34,269 nt of DNA from Candidatus Cryosericum septentrionale (GCF_003570995.1 NZ_QXIY01000009.1:5294-39562); one strand, 5' to 3'. Shown: positions 15,988-24,883, numbered from the stretch's first letter. Notes: a model not told the origin generated them from the letters alone. Numbers and translations: made by a program.

Positions 15988-16509
15988 TTACAAGTTTTTA
16001 GACCTTGTATCATAAACTTTAGATGGAAAATCGCCTACAGCATATTCAATCTTCTTTTCTCCTTTTACAACCTTTTCGTCTGCATATGCCTCTATCACTT
16101 CACCAACAAAGAGGTTTTTGTCGCCTGTTTCAAATTTTTGCACTACTTTGCATTCCATATGAGCTACACATTCCTCAATAATTGGGGCTCTTAGTTTCCG
16201 TGCAGGTTTTGGTGTTAAACCTGTTTCCTTAAATTTGTCTACCTCGTGTCCTGAATGGTAACCGCAGTAATATATCTTTGCTTGCAGTTCTTTTGTGGGG
16301 ACATTTACAATGAATTCCTTAGTGCTTTCTATTAACTCTGATGAGTAAGCCTTCTTTCCAATAGCGCATGCTATAAGCGGGGGCTCCTTTGAGACAGGCA
16401 TGCAAAAACTAGCTGCAATAATGTTTGACTTGTCGTCTATATCTCCACAGCTAATTAGAAAGTGTCTCATAGGCCACATAAACTGCAAATATTCAACATC
16501 AGTTTTCAT
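15988..16509 (-). CDS. Flavin reductase-like (FMN-binding split-barrel) protein, flavoredoxin type
   Basis: 173 residues with the fold-typical order: ISCGDIDDKSNIIAASF near the N-terminus, SKEPPLIACAIGKKAYSSELI, EFIVNVPTKEL, and HMECKVVQKFETGDKNLFVGEVIEA. Relatives bind FMN and reduce it with NAD(P)H or act as flavoredoxins. GGGGAGGTG precedes the ATG. Two sampled 60-bp lines have about 37-38% GC, far below neighbouring genes, and the codons are AT-rich. This implies recent acquisition. It stands alone, with no partner oxygenase or redox gene beside it. Confidence 0.82.
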   Translation of the reverse strand: MKTDVEYLQFMWPMRHFLISCGDIDDKSNIIAASFCMPVSKEPPLIACAIGKKAYSSELIESTKEFIVNVPTKELQAKIYYCGYHSGHEVDKFKETGLTPKPARKLRAPIIEECVAHMECKVVQKFETGDKNLFVGEVIEAYADEKVVKGEKKIEYAVGDFPSKVYDTRSKNL

Positions 16510-16799
16510 TCACACCTCCCCATTAGGATATTCTTAAGAGCATTTTCAATTCTTCCGGCCCCGCATGTATTCCCCAGACAGTCTTCTCTTCCTTCATTGA
16601 ACCCTCCATACCGGATGATCACATCAAGACCGCACTTGGCGACCGCCTTCATCGCTCATTTGCGTCCTGGCCACCGACCTACGGAATGCGCGAATCCTTA
16701 GTTTCTTGTTTGCTGGTTTCGTCGATGTACTTCTCCAGCGACCTCGCCCGGCACGATGTCCATGATGACCTCCTGCACAATGCGCTTGCCACTGCCGCC
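16510..16799. other. Intergenic region upstream of the flavin reductase
   Basis: Nothing supportable as a gene. A weak minus-strand -35-like TTGAAA lies near 16545, without a good -10 box. Composition returns to the higher GC of the chromosome. Confidence 0.3.
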
Positions 16800-16858
16800 A
16801 TTCCCGCGCAGGCGGGAATCCACCCCCATCACTTCGTCATTCCCGCGTATGCGGGAAT
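16800..16858. repeat. Two REP-like palindromes
   Basis: ATTCCCGC-gcag-GCGGGAAT (16800-16819) and ATTCCCGC-gtat-GCGGGAAT (16839-16858) are 8-bp perfect stems with different loops, 19 bp apart, beyond the 3' end of the histidine kinase gene. Confidence 0.75.
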
Positions 16859-16937
16859 CCAGCGTTGTCTTCGGGGTCTGTTGTTGGGGTAGCTGCCAAC
16901 TATGGCCGGAGTCGTCATCTCGACGCCAGCAGCCCGC

Positions 16938-19871
16938 TCAACCTCTGTGGAGCAGCATTTGCACCTTTCCCAGCAACTGGTCCAGGTCGTACGGCTTGCC
17001 CAGGAAGCCCTGGACACTGTTCTCCTCGAGCATCTGCTTGACGGCGCCGTTGGAGGTGTACCCGGAGTTCAGCAGGATGGGGACCGTGGGGTCCAGGGCC
17101 CTGATGGCCTGCACGACTTCGCCCGTGGTCATGCCCGGCATGGTCATGTCCAGCAGGATGAGCCCGATGCCCACAGGGTGATCCCGCAGGACGTTCAGGG
17201 CCGATGCCCCGTCCAGTGCTGTCAGAACCGTATACCCGCTCCTGCTCAGGAGAGCCTGAGTGACCGCGCACACGATTGGCTCATCCTCGACCACTAGGAC
17301 AGTGCCGCTGCCTGCGTTCACAGGGATGGATGCGGGAGCAAAGGACTGCGCGGGTTCTTGCAGGCATCGAGGGAGGTAGATGTCGAAGGTCGCCCCCGAA
17401 CATGTTTGTCCAATGCCCCCGAGGATGTTCTTCCAATCCGAGGGGTACTTCTGAGGGGCGGTTCTCCCGACACCTTCCGTGGATACTGCCGTGATCCAGC
17501 CTCCGGCCTGCTTGACGGCACCGTAGACGACAGAGAGTCCCAGGCCCGTGCCGGACCCTATTGGCTTCGTAGTATAGAAGGGTTCAAAGAGATGCTCCAT
17601 GACCTCCGAAGACATCCCGGGACCGGTGTCCGTGACGCTGAGATGGATGAACTCACCCGTGCGCGCAAAAGGATGGGTCTGAAGGTATTCTTCTCCCACG
17701 ACCTCGTTCCTGGCGCGTATCGTCAGCGCTCCTTTGCCATCCATGGCATCGCGGGCGTTCACCGCGAGGTTGAGCAAGATCTGCGTCATCTGTGACTGGT
17801 CCACCAGGACGTTCCACGTTGTCTGCTCATAGTCACGGACGATATCTATGGTGGCCGGCAGTGACTGCTTCAACAGCGCCAGGGTCGCATCAAGCGCGGC
17901 CGTGATATTTATGGGAACCGGCAAGACCATGGCACTGCGGCTGAAGGTCAGCAGTCCTTTCGTGAGGTCGGCTGCCTGACGGGCAGAGGTCTCGGCTGCG
18001 TTCAGGTTCTCCAGCAACGGGTCAGCTGGGGGCAGGCTGCCGCGCATGAGGGCGATGTTGCCCAGGATGCCGGTCAGCAGGTTGTTGAAGTCGTGCGCCA
18101 CCCCTCCTGCCAGTGTCCCGATAGCCTCCATCTTCTGGGACTGACGGAGTTGGGCCTCAGTCTGTTCGCGCGACTCCTCCGCCTGCTTGCGGTCCGTGAT
18201 GTCGCGACCGATACCTACCAAACCGATAATCCGGCCCTCCTGGTTCCGCAATGGAAGTTTAGAAGTGAGCAACCAACGTTTCTGTTGTTTCTCGTCAAGT
18301 ACATACTCTTCCCTATTGAGCATTGGCTCACCAGTTTGCATTACCAATTGATCGTCAGCAAAGAACTTCTCCGCAAGTTCTCCTGGGTAAATATCAAAAT
18401 CACTTTTGCCTAACAGATCAGCTTCCGATTTCGCTCCGATGTAGCGTACTTCAGCCGAGTTGACAAGTGTCTTGCGACAGGCCAAGTCTTTGGAATAAAT
18501 TGAATCCGGAATATTATCGATAAGTGTACGAAGCAGTAATCGCTCATTGTAGAGTGTTTCCTCCGCCTGCTTGCTCTTGGTAATGTCGCGGTAGAGCAAT
18601 TGATATTGCTTTTTACCGTTCCAAAGCTGCCCTTTGCGGGAGACTAGAAGATGCCGGACCTCGCCGTTTTTCCTCACGACGTTGACTTCATATTCCGAAG
18701 GAGAATCCTCGCCTTGCTGTCTTCTCTCATATCTCTTCTTGAATTCGATATAGCTCTCAGACGTGTACCGCTTTTCCAGGGGTGTCGTTCTCAATTCCTC
18801 AAGGCTGCTGAACCCATAGATATCCAGGATCGCCCGGTTGGCATAAATTGTCTCGCCTTCGGCAGTAACTATGCGCACGCCGAGCGGAGAGTCATCCAGA
18901 AAGTGCCGGAAGTTCTCCTCGCTCTCCCGCAACGCCTCCTCCGCCTGCTTGCGGTCGGTGATGTCGCGGTAGATGGCGTAAACCGCCTCCTGCTTCCCCG
19001 CGACCAGAATCGGTGCGCTGATGAGGGACACATCAACGAGGGTACCGTCTTTCCTACACCGCACCGTTTCCAGAAGAGATTCCTCCCCTTGGCCGGCAGA
19101 CCTTGTTATCGCCCTGGCTTCTTCCTGGCGCGCGGGAGGGACCACCAGGTCGTCGATACATTGCCCGACAGCCTCATTGGCACCATAGCCAAACATGCGC
19201 ACGAACTCGGCGTTCACCCGCATGACCTTTCCTTGGGGATCGTTGATCGCAATACCTTCCCGGGCCGTCTCCACCAGTTGGTCGAAGAACGCTCGTTCCC
19301 GCTGAGTCAGTTCTTCAGCCTGCTTGCGGTCGGTGATTTCCGTCCATAGGTCCTCATTGGCCTGTTGCAACTCCTCAGTCCGCTCCGCCACACGCTGTTC
19401 CAATTCGTCGTGCGCCTGTTTCAGCGCCTCATCGGCCTGCTTCTGGGCGGTGGTGTCCCAGTTCGTGCCGATCATGCGCACAGGTTGGCCGTAGGCGTCG
19501 CGCTTTACGATGGCGAGGACGCGGATGTTGTGGATAGCTCCGTTCGGCCAGAGAACGCGGAATTCGGTGTCCAAATCCTTTTCGCCACGCCACGCCAGTT
19601 GGACTTCTGCGTCGGCTTGCTGTACGTCTTCCGGGAGAACAGCCGTTTTCCAGGACTCGTAGGCACCGCCGAAGTGATCCCGCGTGACCCCGTAGAGGGC
19701 AAACATCTGGTCATCCCAAATCAGTATGTTCTGGACAAGGTCCAAGTCCCAGATGCCCACGCCGCCCGCGCGTGTGGCCAGCGACAGACGATCGTTGCTC
19801 TCCCGCAATGCCTCCTCCGCCTGCTTCTGTAATATGGCAGCCTCGCCTGAACGGGTTTCCTTGTCAGTCAT
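16938..19871 (-). CDS. Four-PAS hybrid sensor histidine kinase with C-terminal receiver
   Basis: 977 residues and no membrane segment, so a cytoplasmic sensor. PAS1 spans about 30-140, a coiled coil 140-185 (ELEQRVAERTEELQQ), PAS2 192-300, PAS3 320-427 and PAS4 447-553. DITDRKQAEE-type linkers close PAS2 to PAS4. HisKA carries GGVAHDFNNL with His593. The ATPase domain has NLAVNARDAM, DTGPGMS and GTGLGLSVVYG. The receiver (about 854-977) has VVEDEP and LILLDMTMPG with Asp908. Residues 803-824 are an extra in-frame insert between the last ATPase strands. GGGGAG precedes the ATG at 19871; the open frame upstream has no coding character. No response regulator gene is adjacent, so output probably passes by phosphorelay. 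Confidence 0.92.
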   Translation of the reverse strand: MTDKETRSGEAAILQKQAEEALRESNDRLSLATRAGGVGIWDLDLVQNILIWDDQMFALYGVTRDHFGGAYESWKTAVLPEDVQQADAEVQLAWRGEKDLDTEFRVLWPNGAIHNIRVLAIVKRDAYGQPVRMIGTNWDTTAQKQADEALKQAHDELEQRVAERTEELQQANEDLWTEITDRKQAEELTQRERAFFDQLVETAREGIAINDPQGKVMRVNAEFVRMFGYGANEAVGQCIDDLVVPPARQEEARAITRSAGQGEESLLETVRCRKDGTLVDVSLISAPILVAGKQEAVYAIYRDITDRKQAEEALRESEENFRHFLDDSPLGVRIVTAEGETIYANRAILDIYGFSSLEELRTTPLEKRYTSESYIEFKKRYERRQQGEDSPSEYEVNVVRKNGEVRHLLVSRKGQLWNGKKQYQLLYRDITKSKQAEETLYNERLLLRTLIDNIPDSIYSKDLACRKTLVNSAEVRYIGAKSEADLLGKSDFDIYPGELAEKFFADDQLVMQTGEPMLNREEYVLDEKQQKRWLLTSKLPLRNQEGRIIGLVGIGRDITDRKQAEESREQTEAQLRQSQKMEAIGTLAGGVAHDFNNLLTGILGNIALMRGSLPPADPLLENLNAAETSARQAADLTKGLLTFSRSAMVLPVPINITAALDATLALLKQSLPATIDIVRDYEQTTWNVLVDQSQMTQILLNLAVNARDAMDGKGALTIRARNEVVGEEYLQTHPFARTGEFIHLSVTDTGPGMSSEVMEHLFEPFYTTKPIGSGTGLGLSVVYGAVKQAGGWITAVSTEGVGRTAPQKYPSDWKNILGGIGQTCSGATFDIYLPRCLQEPAQSFAPASIPVNAGSGTVLVVEDEPIVCAVTQALLSRSGYTVLTALDGASALNVLRDHPVGIGLILLDMTMPGMTTGEVVQAIRALDPTVPILLNSGYTSNGAVKQMLEENSVQGFLGKPYDLDQLLGKVQMLLHRG

Positions 19872-20263
19872 GGTCTCCCCTTTTGCCTGTTTCCGGGCCA
19901 CGTTTGGCCATGCCAGCGATACCCTGCACTGCCGGCGACTGCCTTGTGCATGTTTGTTCCATTCGCAGCTCCTGAACTGTTGACTTCGTCCAATGGCAGT
20001 TTGCTTGCCACACGCGCGAAAAGTGGGGAACGCGCTCCATCCTGCTCTCAGGATAGTCGTGGCAGAGAGTGGGTCAAGTGCCGCAATGCTGGGGATGAAT
20101 GAGCCGAGAGAGACTCGAGCATTGCCTGCTGGGCCCAGTAGTGTTACACGCGGCTGCACATTCGGGCGCGGAAGCTGACGAGTCTGAGAGGTCCGGTGCC
20201 GCGACGGGCGAAAGGAGTCGGTGGGGTTCGCAGGTGGTGCTGGAAACGCAGTATTGATGCATG
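19872..20263. other. Intergenic region between tRNA-Met and the histidine kinase
   Basis: The kinase frame stays open here but lacks family similarity and start signals. I found no good promoter match and no terminator hairpin. Confidence 0.3.
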
Positions 20264-20340
20264 TGGTGGCGGCGGGGGGAGTCGAACCCTCGACACTCCG
20301 GGTATGAGCCGAATGCTCTAACCAACTGAGCTACGCCGCC
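20264..20340 (-). tRNA. tRNA-Met(CAT), elongator type, CCA encoded
   Basis: 77 bases on the minus strand. The acceptor arm GGCGGCG pairs with CGCCGCC, followed by discriminator A and an encoded CCA. The D arm is TAGCTCAGTTGGTTAGAGC, and the anticodon loop CTCATAC gives CAT. The T arm is GAGGGTTCGACTCCC. A paired first base (G-C) argues against an initiator tRNA. Similarity to elongator Met tRNAs favours Met over lysidine-modified Ile(CAT). It lies 70 bp after the S1-domain gene on the same strand. Confidence 0.95.
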
Positions 20341-20410
20341 ACAGGGCGCTGGAAAACTGGAACATAGTAGCAGAGGCGACAGCTTCTGTCAAGTCAGGAA
20401 AAGCGAGACG

Positions 20411-20872
20411 CTATCCGCGCTTGCGCTCTGTCCGCTTCTTCTTGTCGACCTGGCACTCCTGTGAGTCCTGCAGATACCGCTTCATCATCATGTCGAAGGG
20501 GCTCAGCACGGGCTTTTCGTGGAAGGGACGCGAGTTGTAAGAGGGACGCGCAGATGGCGCACCTGGCGCAGAAGTCTGGGCAGGGGAGCTACCTTCCGGG
20601 GCGGGCGCGGCAGGCGTTCCATCGGCAACACCGGCGGCCTTTGCAGCCTTGATGGAGAGGTTGAGCTTGCCATCCTTGTTGCGGCCAATAACGCGAACGA
20701 TGACCTTGTCCCCTTCCTTGAGGAACTGGTTGACGTCCTTGACGTAGGTGTCACTGATCTCTGAGATGTGAACCAGACCTACCTCATTAGTGTCTGTCTT
20801 GACAAACGCTCCGAATGGAACGATCTTGATGACGATGCCTTCGGTTAGCTTGATGCGGTGCTCTTCGGCCAT
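20411..20872 (-). CDS. S1 RNA-binding domain protein, YabR/YugI-like
   Basis: 153 residues from the ATG at 20872. An S1 OB-fold covers about 5-75: VIKIVPFGAFVKT, EVGLVHISEISDTYVKD and GDKVIVRVIGR, with KLNLSIKAA at its end. The rest is a proline/serine/alanine-rich linker and a basic tail, KKKRTERKRG. A GTG four codons upstream (20884) is an alternative start; neither has an ideal Shine-Dalgarno. S1 proteins of this size bind RNA or ribosomes. Following an FtsB/DivIC gene is the same order as divIC-yabR in Firmicutes. Confidence 0.82.
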   Translation of the reverse strand: MAEEHRIKLTEGIVIKIVPFGAFVKTDTNEVGLVHISEISDTYVKDVNQFLKEGDKVIVRVIGRNKDGKLNLSIKAAKAAGVADGTPAAPAPEGSSPAQTSAPGAPSARPSYNSRPFHEKPVLSPFDMMMKRYLQDSQECQVDKKKRTERKRG

Positions 20873-20963
20873 TAAACTAGTCACTCACCTCTGTGGGGGA
20901 TAGCTCTGCCGACGTGGCAGGCTCCAACAGAACAGCATACAGTGCCCAAGCCAAAATGCAACC

Positions 20964-21350
20964 CTAAAACCATCCCTTGACCCATGTGATCAGCTGACTC
21001 AGCACGCGAGGGATGCCTGTCAGCTTAGGAGGAACCGGCTCTCGGGCCGTGCGATCCACAGGGAAGAGGATGACAGTGTCGTTCCTCTTGCTCATGAGCA
21101 TGTCCTCACGCGCGGCCTTTTCGATGTAGGCTTTGGTCGCATGATATTCCATGACCTTCTGTTGTTCGAGCGTCTGCGCGCTCACCTGCTGCAACTCGGC
21201 AAACGTGCGTGTCGTCTCCCGGTCCGCCTTGCCCAGATAGGCGAGCGCCGAAATCGTGCTCCAGATGAGATAGCCGATAACGAAGCAGGCTACCAGCATC
21301 ATGACCTTCTGCATGTTCAGTGTATGTCCACGCTTCCGTTGTCTCAACAC
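20964..21350 (-). CDS. Septum formation initiator, FtsB/DivIC family
   Basis: 128 residues: a short basic N-terminus, one membrane helix at about 14-39 (VMMLVACFVIGYLIW), a coiled coil, then IEKAAREDMLMSKRNDTVILFP. The last matches the family pattern A-R-E-x-L-x-M-x-x-x-x-E-x-V. Such proteins form the FtsB-FtsL(-FtsQ/DivIB) complex at the division site. The GTG at 21350 is the likely start because GGGGGAG lies five bases before it, while the ATG twelve codons in has none. The first seven bases overlap the end of the oxidoreductase gene, so translation is probably coupled to it. Confidence 0.82.
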   Translation of the reverse strand: MLRQRKRGHTLNMQKVMMLVACFVIGYLIWSTISALAYLGKADRETTRTFAELQQVSAQTLEQQKVMEYHATKAYIEKAAREDMLMSKRNDTVILFPVDRTAREPVPPKLTGIPRVLSQLITWVKGWF

Positions 21351-23215
21351 AGGTCTCCCCCTTCAGGCGCCGGGTCCACGGTGCTCAACTGGTCGATGCT
21401 CAACCGTCTCACCGTTTCGGCCGTCGGAATACCCAGACGGTCCCAGCCCCTGAGGTCATAGTACTCATTCAACACGTCCGCGTCAAGCCACGCAACGTGC
21501 CCTGCAACGCTTCCACCCCGGTCAGTGCTCAGCAAGCGCTCAGGCAACGTATCGTCCGCCCTGGAGATGCCCATGCGTGTGGCAAGCAGGCGTTTGTAGG
21601 TGTAGATGCGCTCACCGATCTCCATGAGTTCGGCGGTGCTCAGCCGGCGCCCAGTCACGGCGCTCAGGAACTGGCTCATCAGCGTGAGGTTCAGGCCTCC
21701 GTAGATGGCAAACTTGCAGAACTTGAGACTGTCGAACAGACCCATCAGGTCCTGCGTGGCTTTGACCATGGCAACCTTGCCGGTATGCTCGAACCGGTCC
21801 ATCGGTGCAGTCAGCCCAATCTCGGGCATCGTCGCCGCCCGCTCGAACGCATAACTGAAGCCCTGCAGGTGGCACGCGCCACGCGTTGCGGTCGCGTAGC
21901 CCAGACCCAGCGAAACGTAGGCCCGTGGGTCATGTGCCGGCAACTCCATGCCCTTGACTTCCATGGCCAGCTCGAGGTGCCCAACCGACGCCGCAAACGT
22001 GCGGGAGCCGTCTGCCAGCCGTGTACCGAAGCCCTGCCGCCGGGCGACGCGCGGAATCATGGCGAGGACTGCCTCGCCGTTGCCCCACACAAGGTCGATG
22101 CCGTCAGTGTCAGCAGCAGTGACCAACCCCAGTTCACGAGCCTCCATGGCCGTCGCCAGCGTTCCGCCGGTTGAGATCGTGTCCAGACCGAGGACGTTGC
22201 AGAGGGAGGCGGCCTGCTCGACGACGTCGAGATCTGTGAGCATCAGCAAGGACCCAAGTGCCCCAACCGACTCGTACTCGAGCCCGGCTCCGTTGTGCCC
22301 CTCGTGGCCCTCCACATGCAGGCGCACGGTACGGCCGCAGCCGATGGGACAGCCGGCACAGTGATACCGGCCGGTGAGGCGCTCGGCGATAGCCTCGCCG
22401 CTCAGCGCGGCCGCCTGTGGGAAGCTCCCGTCCCGCCAGTTCCTGATGGGCAGGTCTCCAGCTTCCTCTGCACGCTGTACACCCCCGGTCGTACCAAACA
22501 GGTGCATGCCGATGGCTCGCTCGCGCATGGCGGGAACCGTCTCCCGCATCAACTGCTTCAGCGCGTCGGGGTCGTGCACGAGAACCTGTTTCGTCCCACG
22601 CACGGCGATACCCTTGAGCAGTTTCGACCCCATGACGGCGCCCAGCCCACCGCGACCTGCCACACGCGCGTCTGCCCCATCGTGCACGATGTTGGCCATG
22701 AGGACAAGGCGCTCCCCCGCAGGACCGATAAGTGCAGTGGAGAAACCACCTCCCAGGCGTGCCCGCAGGGCCGTGTCGGCATCGATGACGTCCTTGCCCC
22801 AGAGGTCTCCAGCGTCCTCAAGCCGAACCTGGTCCCCGTCGACAACGAGGACACTCGCGCGCGCCGCCGAACCCGTGATAACCAACGCGTCGTACCCCGC
22901 TCGCTTCAGGGCTGTTCCGAACGTGCCGCCTGCGTCCCCTTCGCCGTAGGCGCCGGTCTCGGGAGAGCGTGTGACGACCTCGTGCCTGCCAGAGGTCGGG
23001 GCGAATGTCCCGGTCAGCGGTCCTGTAGCGAAGACCAGCGCGTTCCCCGGTTCGAGAGCGCCCGCGCCCGCCGCCGAGTGATGCTCCCACAGCCATGCGC
23101 CCAAGCCTGACCCACCGAGCAGAAGGTCCCGCGCGCCCGCGTCGAGCACCTCGTCACGTGACGTCCCTTGTTCCAGGTCGACAACCAGGACGCGATTCCA
23201 GTATCCTCCGCTCAT
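21344..23215 (-). CDS. aor: Aldehyde ferredoxin oxidoreductase (tungsten-dependent)
   Basis: 623 residues, normal for the family. The [4Fe-4S] ligands are visible: Cys286-x2-Cys289-x3-Cys293 in HCAGCPIGCGR, and Cys500 in LKFCKFA. The tungstopterin-binding regions include RHEVVTRSPETGAYGEG, GRGGLGAVMGSK and ATATRGACHLQGF. The enzyme oxidises aldehydes to acids with ferredoxin as acceptor, or runs in reverse, in the cytoplasm of anaerobes. The ATG at 23215 was chosen because GGGAGG is eight bases upstream and MSGGYWNRVLVVDL is the usual N-terminus. It lies 35 bp after a DUF4388-like gene and overlaps the FtsB gene. The substrate cannot be read from sequence. Confidence 0.93.
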   Translation of the reverse strand: MSGGYWNRVLVVDLEQGTSRDEVLDAGARDLLLGGSGLGAWLWEHHSAAGAGALEPGNALVFATGPLTGTFAPTSGRHEVVTRSPETGAYGEGDAGGTFGTALKRAGYDALVITGSAARASVLVVDGDQVRLEDAGDLWGKDVIDADTALRARLGGGFSTALIGPAGERLVLMANIVHDGADARVAGRGGLGAVMGSKLLKGIAVRGTKQVLVHDPDALKQLMRETVPAMRERAIGMHLFGTTGGVQRAEEAGDLPIRNWRDGSFPQAAALSGEAIAERLTGRYHCAGCPIGCGRTVRLHVEGHEGHNGAGLEYESVGALGSLLMLTDLDVVEQAASLCNVLGLDTISTGGTLATAMEARELGLVTAADTDGIDLVWGNGEAVLAMIPRVARRQGFGTRLADGSRTFAASVGHLELAMEVKGMELPAHDPRAYVSLGLGYATATRGACHLQGFSYAFERAATMPEIGLTAPMDRFEHTGKVAMVKATQDLMGLFDSLKFCKFAIYGGLNLTLMSQFLSAVTGRRLSTAELMEIGERIYTYKRLLATRMGISRADDTLPERLLSTDRGGSVAGHVAWLDADVLNEYYDLRGWDRLGIPTAETVRRLSIDQLSTVDPAPEGGDLC

Positions 23216-23250
23216 TTCACGTACCTCCCCAAACGAACCGATGTTTTCAC

Positions 23251-24216
23251 CTACAGGAACACGTCCAGAGATTGCAGGACGGCTTCGCGCTCCAGCGGAG
23301 TCGTAAAGTGGACCGACTGCGCGACGCGACGCACCCATCTCCGTCGCCTGGCACCCCAGAAGAACACGGACATCGTCGGGTTGAGAGCACGCAGTTCCGC
23401 AAGGTACTCCTCCTCATCGGAGGGCAGGTCCGACAGCAGGAAGAAGAGGACATCAGCCAGCCGGACCATGTCTTTCATCGTGTCGTCCAGCACCTGCATG
23501 ACAAACACGGTCGCCAGGTCATAGGAAGGGTGAGAGATCGTCCTCCGGTAGAGCAGCTCATGACTGTCCCACTGCAGCGGCATCTGCGCGCCACAGACGT
23601 TCTGCCAGAAAGCATTGGCCAGCAGGGCGTCGCGCGAGGCAACAACGCAGCGATACGTCGCCTGACGCGGAGAACGCACAAATGGCACGATCTCGAAGGA
23701 CTCCTGTCGTGCCATCCGGTTCAGCGTCCTGGCAACCTCGAGCACGTCCTGCCCGAGCACTGACGCCAGCGAATCGATCGTCTGCGCACGGTCCCTGGTC
23801 AGTTGCGCAATCTCATATTCCGGAGCGGCCAACTGCTGCACATCCTTGCTGAGCTTGCTGCGCCACCAGTAGAGGCGCCCGGGATCCAGGAAGCCGAGAT
23901 CGGTACCAGTCAAGCGATTCTTCCATTCTGCGAACCCGGCATCGACGTCGCTCAGGTTCTGGAAGACGCAGTTGGATACATAGTCCGAGGTAACGGGCCC
24001 CAGCGCAAACGTGCCCTCGGTCTCCATAAGTAGGAGAAACAGTGCGGTCTCGCCACCCAGCTGTCCCCGACTCGCGTAGCGAATACCACTGCGGCCAACG
24101 ACAACGTCGTACCGGGCGACCCTCGTCGTAACAGACAAAAGTGCACTCGGGTCCTTGGTGAACAGCACTTCGAGAATTGTGCGAGCTGGAAACTCGGCCA
24201 GTTTGCCTTCACCCAT
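23251..24216 (-). CDS. DUF4388-like (PATAN-type) protein
   Basis: 321 residues. The first 100 resemble the DUF4388/PATAN module: KLAEFPARTILEVLF, then a beta-rich segment with GIRYASRGQLGGETALFLLL and GTFALGP. Residues 130-200 look like a winged-helix or helical region (QLTRDRAQTIDSLASVLGQDV). The last third, with VLFFLLSDLPSDEEEYL and MSVFFWGARRR, is unfamiliar. DUF4388 domains occur in regulators of motility and signalling, but no biochemical role is established. The ATG has GGAGGGG upstream, and the gene leads directly into the oxidoreductase gene. Confidence 0.65.
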   Translation of the reverse strand: MGEGKLAEFPARTILEVLFTKDPSALLSVTTRVARYDVVVGRSGIRYASRGQLGGETALFLLLMETEGTFALGPVTSDYVSNCVFQNLSDVDAGFAEWKNRLTGTDLGFLDPGRLYWWRSKLSKDVQQLAAPEYEIAQLTRDRAQTIDSLASVLGQDVLEVARTLNRMARQESFEIVPFVRSPRQATYRCVVASRDALLANAFWQNVCGAQMPLQWDSHELLYRRTISHPSYDLATVFVMQVLDDTMKDMVRLADVLFFLLSDLPSDEEEYLAELRALNPTMSVFFWGARRRRWVRRVAQSVHFTTPLEREAVLQSLDVFL

Positions 24217-24335
24217 CGTACCCCTCCAGCAGACAGTCCCCTCAGATCACCGTCGCTCGAGCCAGACCATCTCGTAGCTCAGAGTATAGCACCGGAACAT
24301 CCAGTGCAATAAAACGTGGTGTGTCTCCCGATTCG

Positions 24336-24398
24336 CCATGCCCGCGCAGGCAGGAGTCCAGCTTTGCGTGAAGTGATGGGTTCCCGCCTTCGCGGGAA
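24336..24398. repeat. REP-like palindrome pair
   Basis: TTCCCGC-cttc-GCGGGAA at 24381-24398 is a perfect copy. A decayed copy (GCCCGCGCAGGCAGGAGTCC) precedes it at 24339. Both lie in the intergenic region beyond the bactofilin gene's 3' end. Confidence 0.65.
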
Positions 24399-24502
24399 CG
24401 ACAAAGATGCGCGGGGACGACTGAGGGGGCCACGACACTGGCATACGGCAAACCGGCACCATGAACCAAGCGCCGGCTGCGTCATTCATATGTAGTGGAA
24501 GA

Positions 24503-24883
24503 CTAGCTCTTCGCGCTCGGAATCCCGACCTCTCGGGGAGTCGTTTCGAACTTGCCGGACACTGATGCACCCTCCTCGACGGAGATGCGCGCACTCGTGA
24601 TGTCGCCCTTGACGGTCGACTTCTCCAGAACCTCAACCTTCTCCGCGCCGGTGACATTCCCCTCGACACGTCCTATCACGACGACCAGACGCCCTTCGAC
24701 GTTGCCATGCACCTCGCCCTGTTCGGCGACGGTGATCGTCCCGTGACCGGTAACGTTGCCCTGCAGTTGACCCTCAATGTGCAGGTCTCCCTGATTCTCG
24801 ACGTCACCCTTCACGACGAGGTCGTGGGCAAAGAAAGACGCCGTCTTGCTCTCTGTAGAAGTCTTGGATGATCCAAATGCCAT
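24503..24883 (-). CDS. Bactofilin family cytoskeletal protein
   Basis: 126 residues. The central part (about 22-108) is a right-handed beta-helix repeat pattern: DLVVKGDVENQGDLHIEGQ, GNVTGHGTITV, GEVHGNVEG, GRVEGNVTG and STVKGDITSARI. Flexible tails flank it. Bactofilins polymerise without nucleotide and often localise a peptidoglycan peptidase that shapes the cell. The ATG at 24883 has GGAGGAG seven bases ahead and lies 17 bp after the stop of the M23 peptidase gene, the typical functional pair. Confidence 0.9.
   Translation of the reverse strand: MAFGSSKTSTESKTASFFAHDLVVKGDVENQGDLHIEGQLQGNVTGHGTITVAEQGEVHGNVEGRLVVVIGRVEGNVTGAEKVEVLEKSTVKGDITSARISVEEGASVSGKFETTPREVGIPSAKS

Noticed and set aside
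16800-16858. CRISPR repeat units
   Set aside because: The units are palindromes with variable loops and irregular spacing, only two in a row, and no cas gene is near.
16938-20159. Histidine kinase start at 20159 (1073 residues)
   Set aside because: The extra 96 residues have no coding character. The ATG at 19871 has GGGGAG upstream and begins a normal sensor N-terminus.
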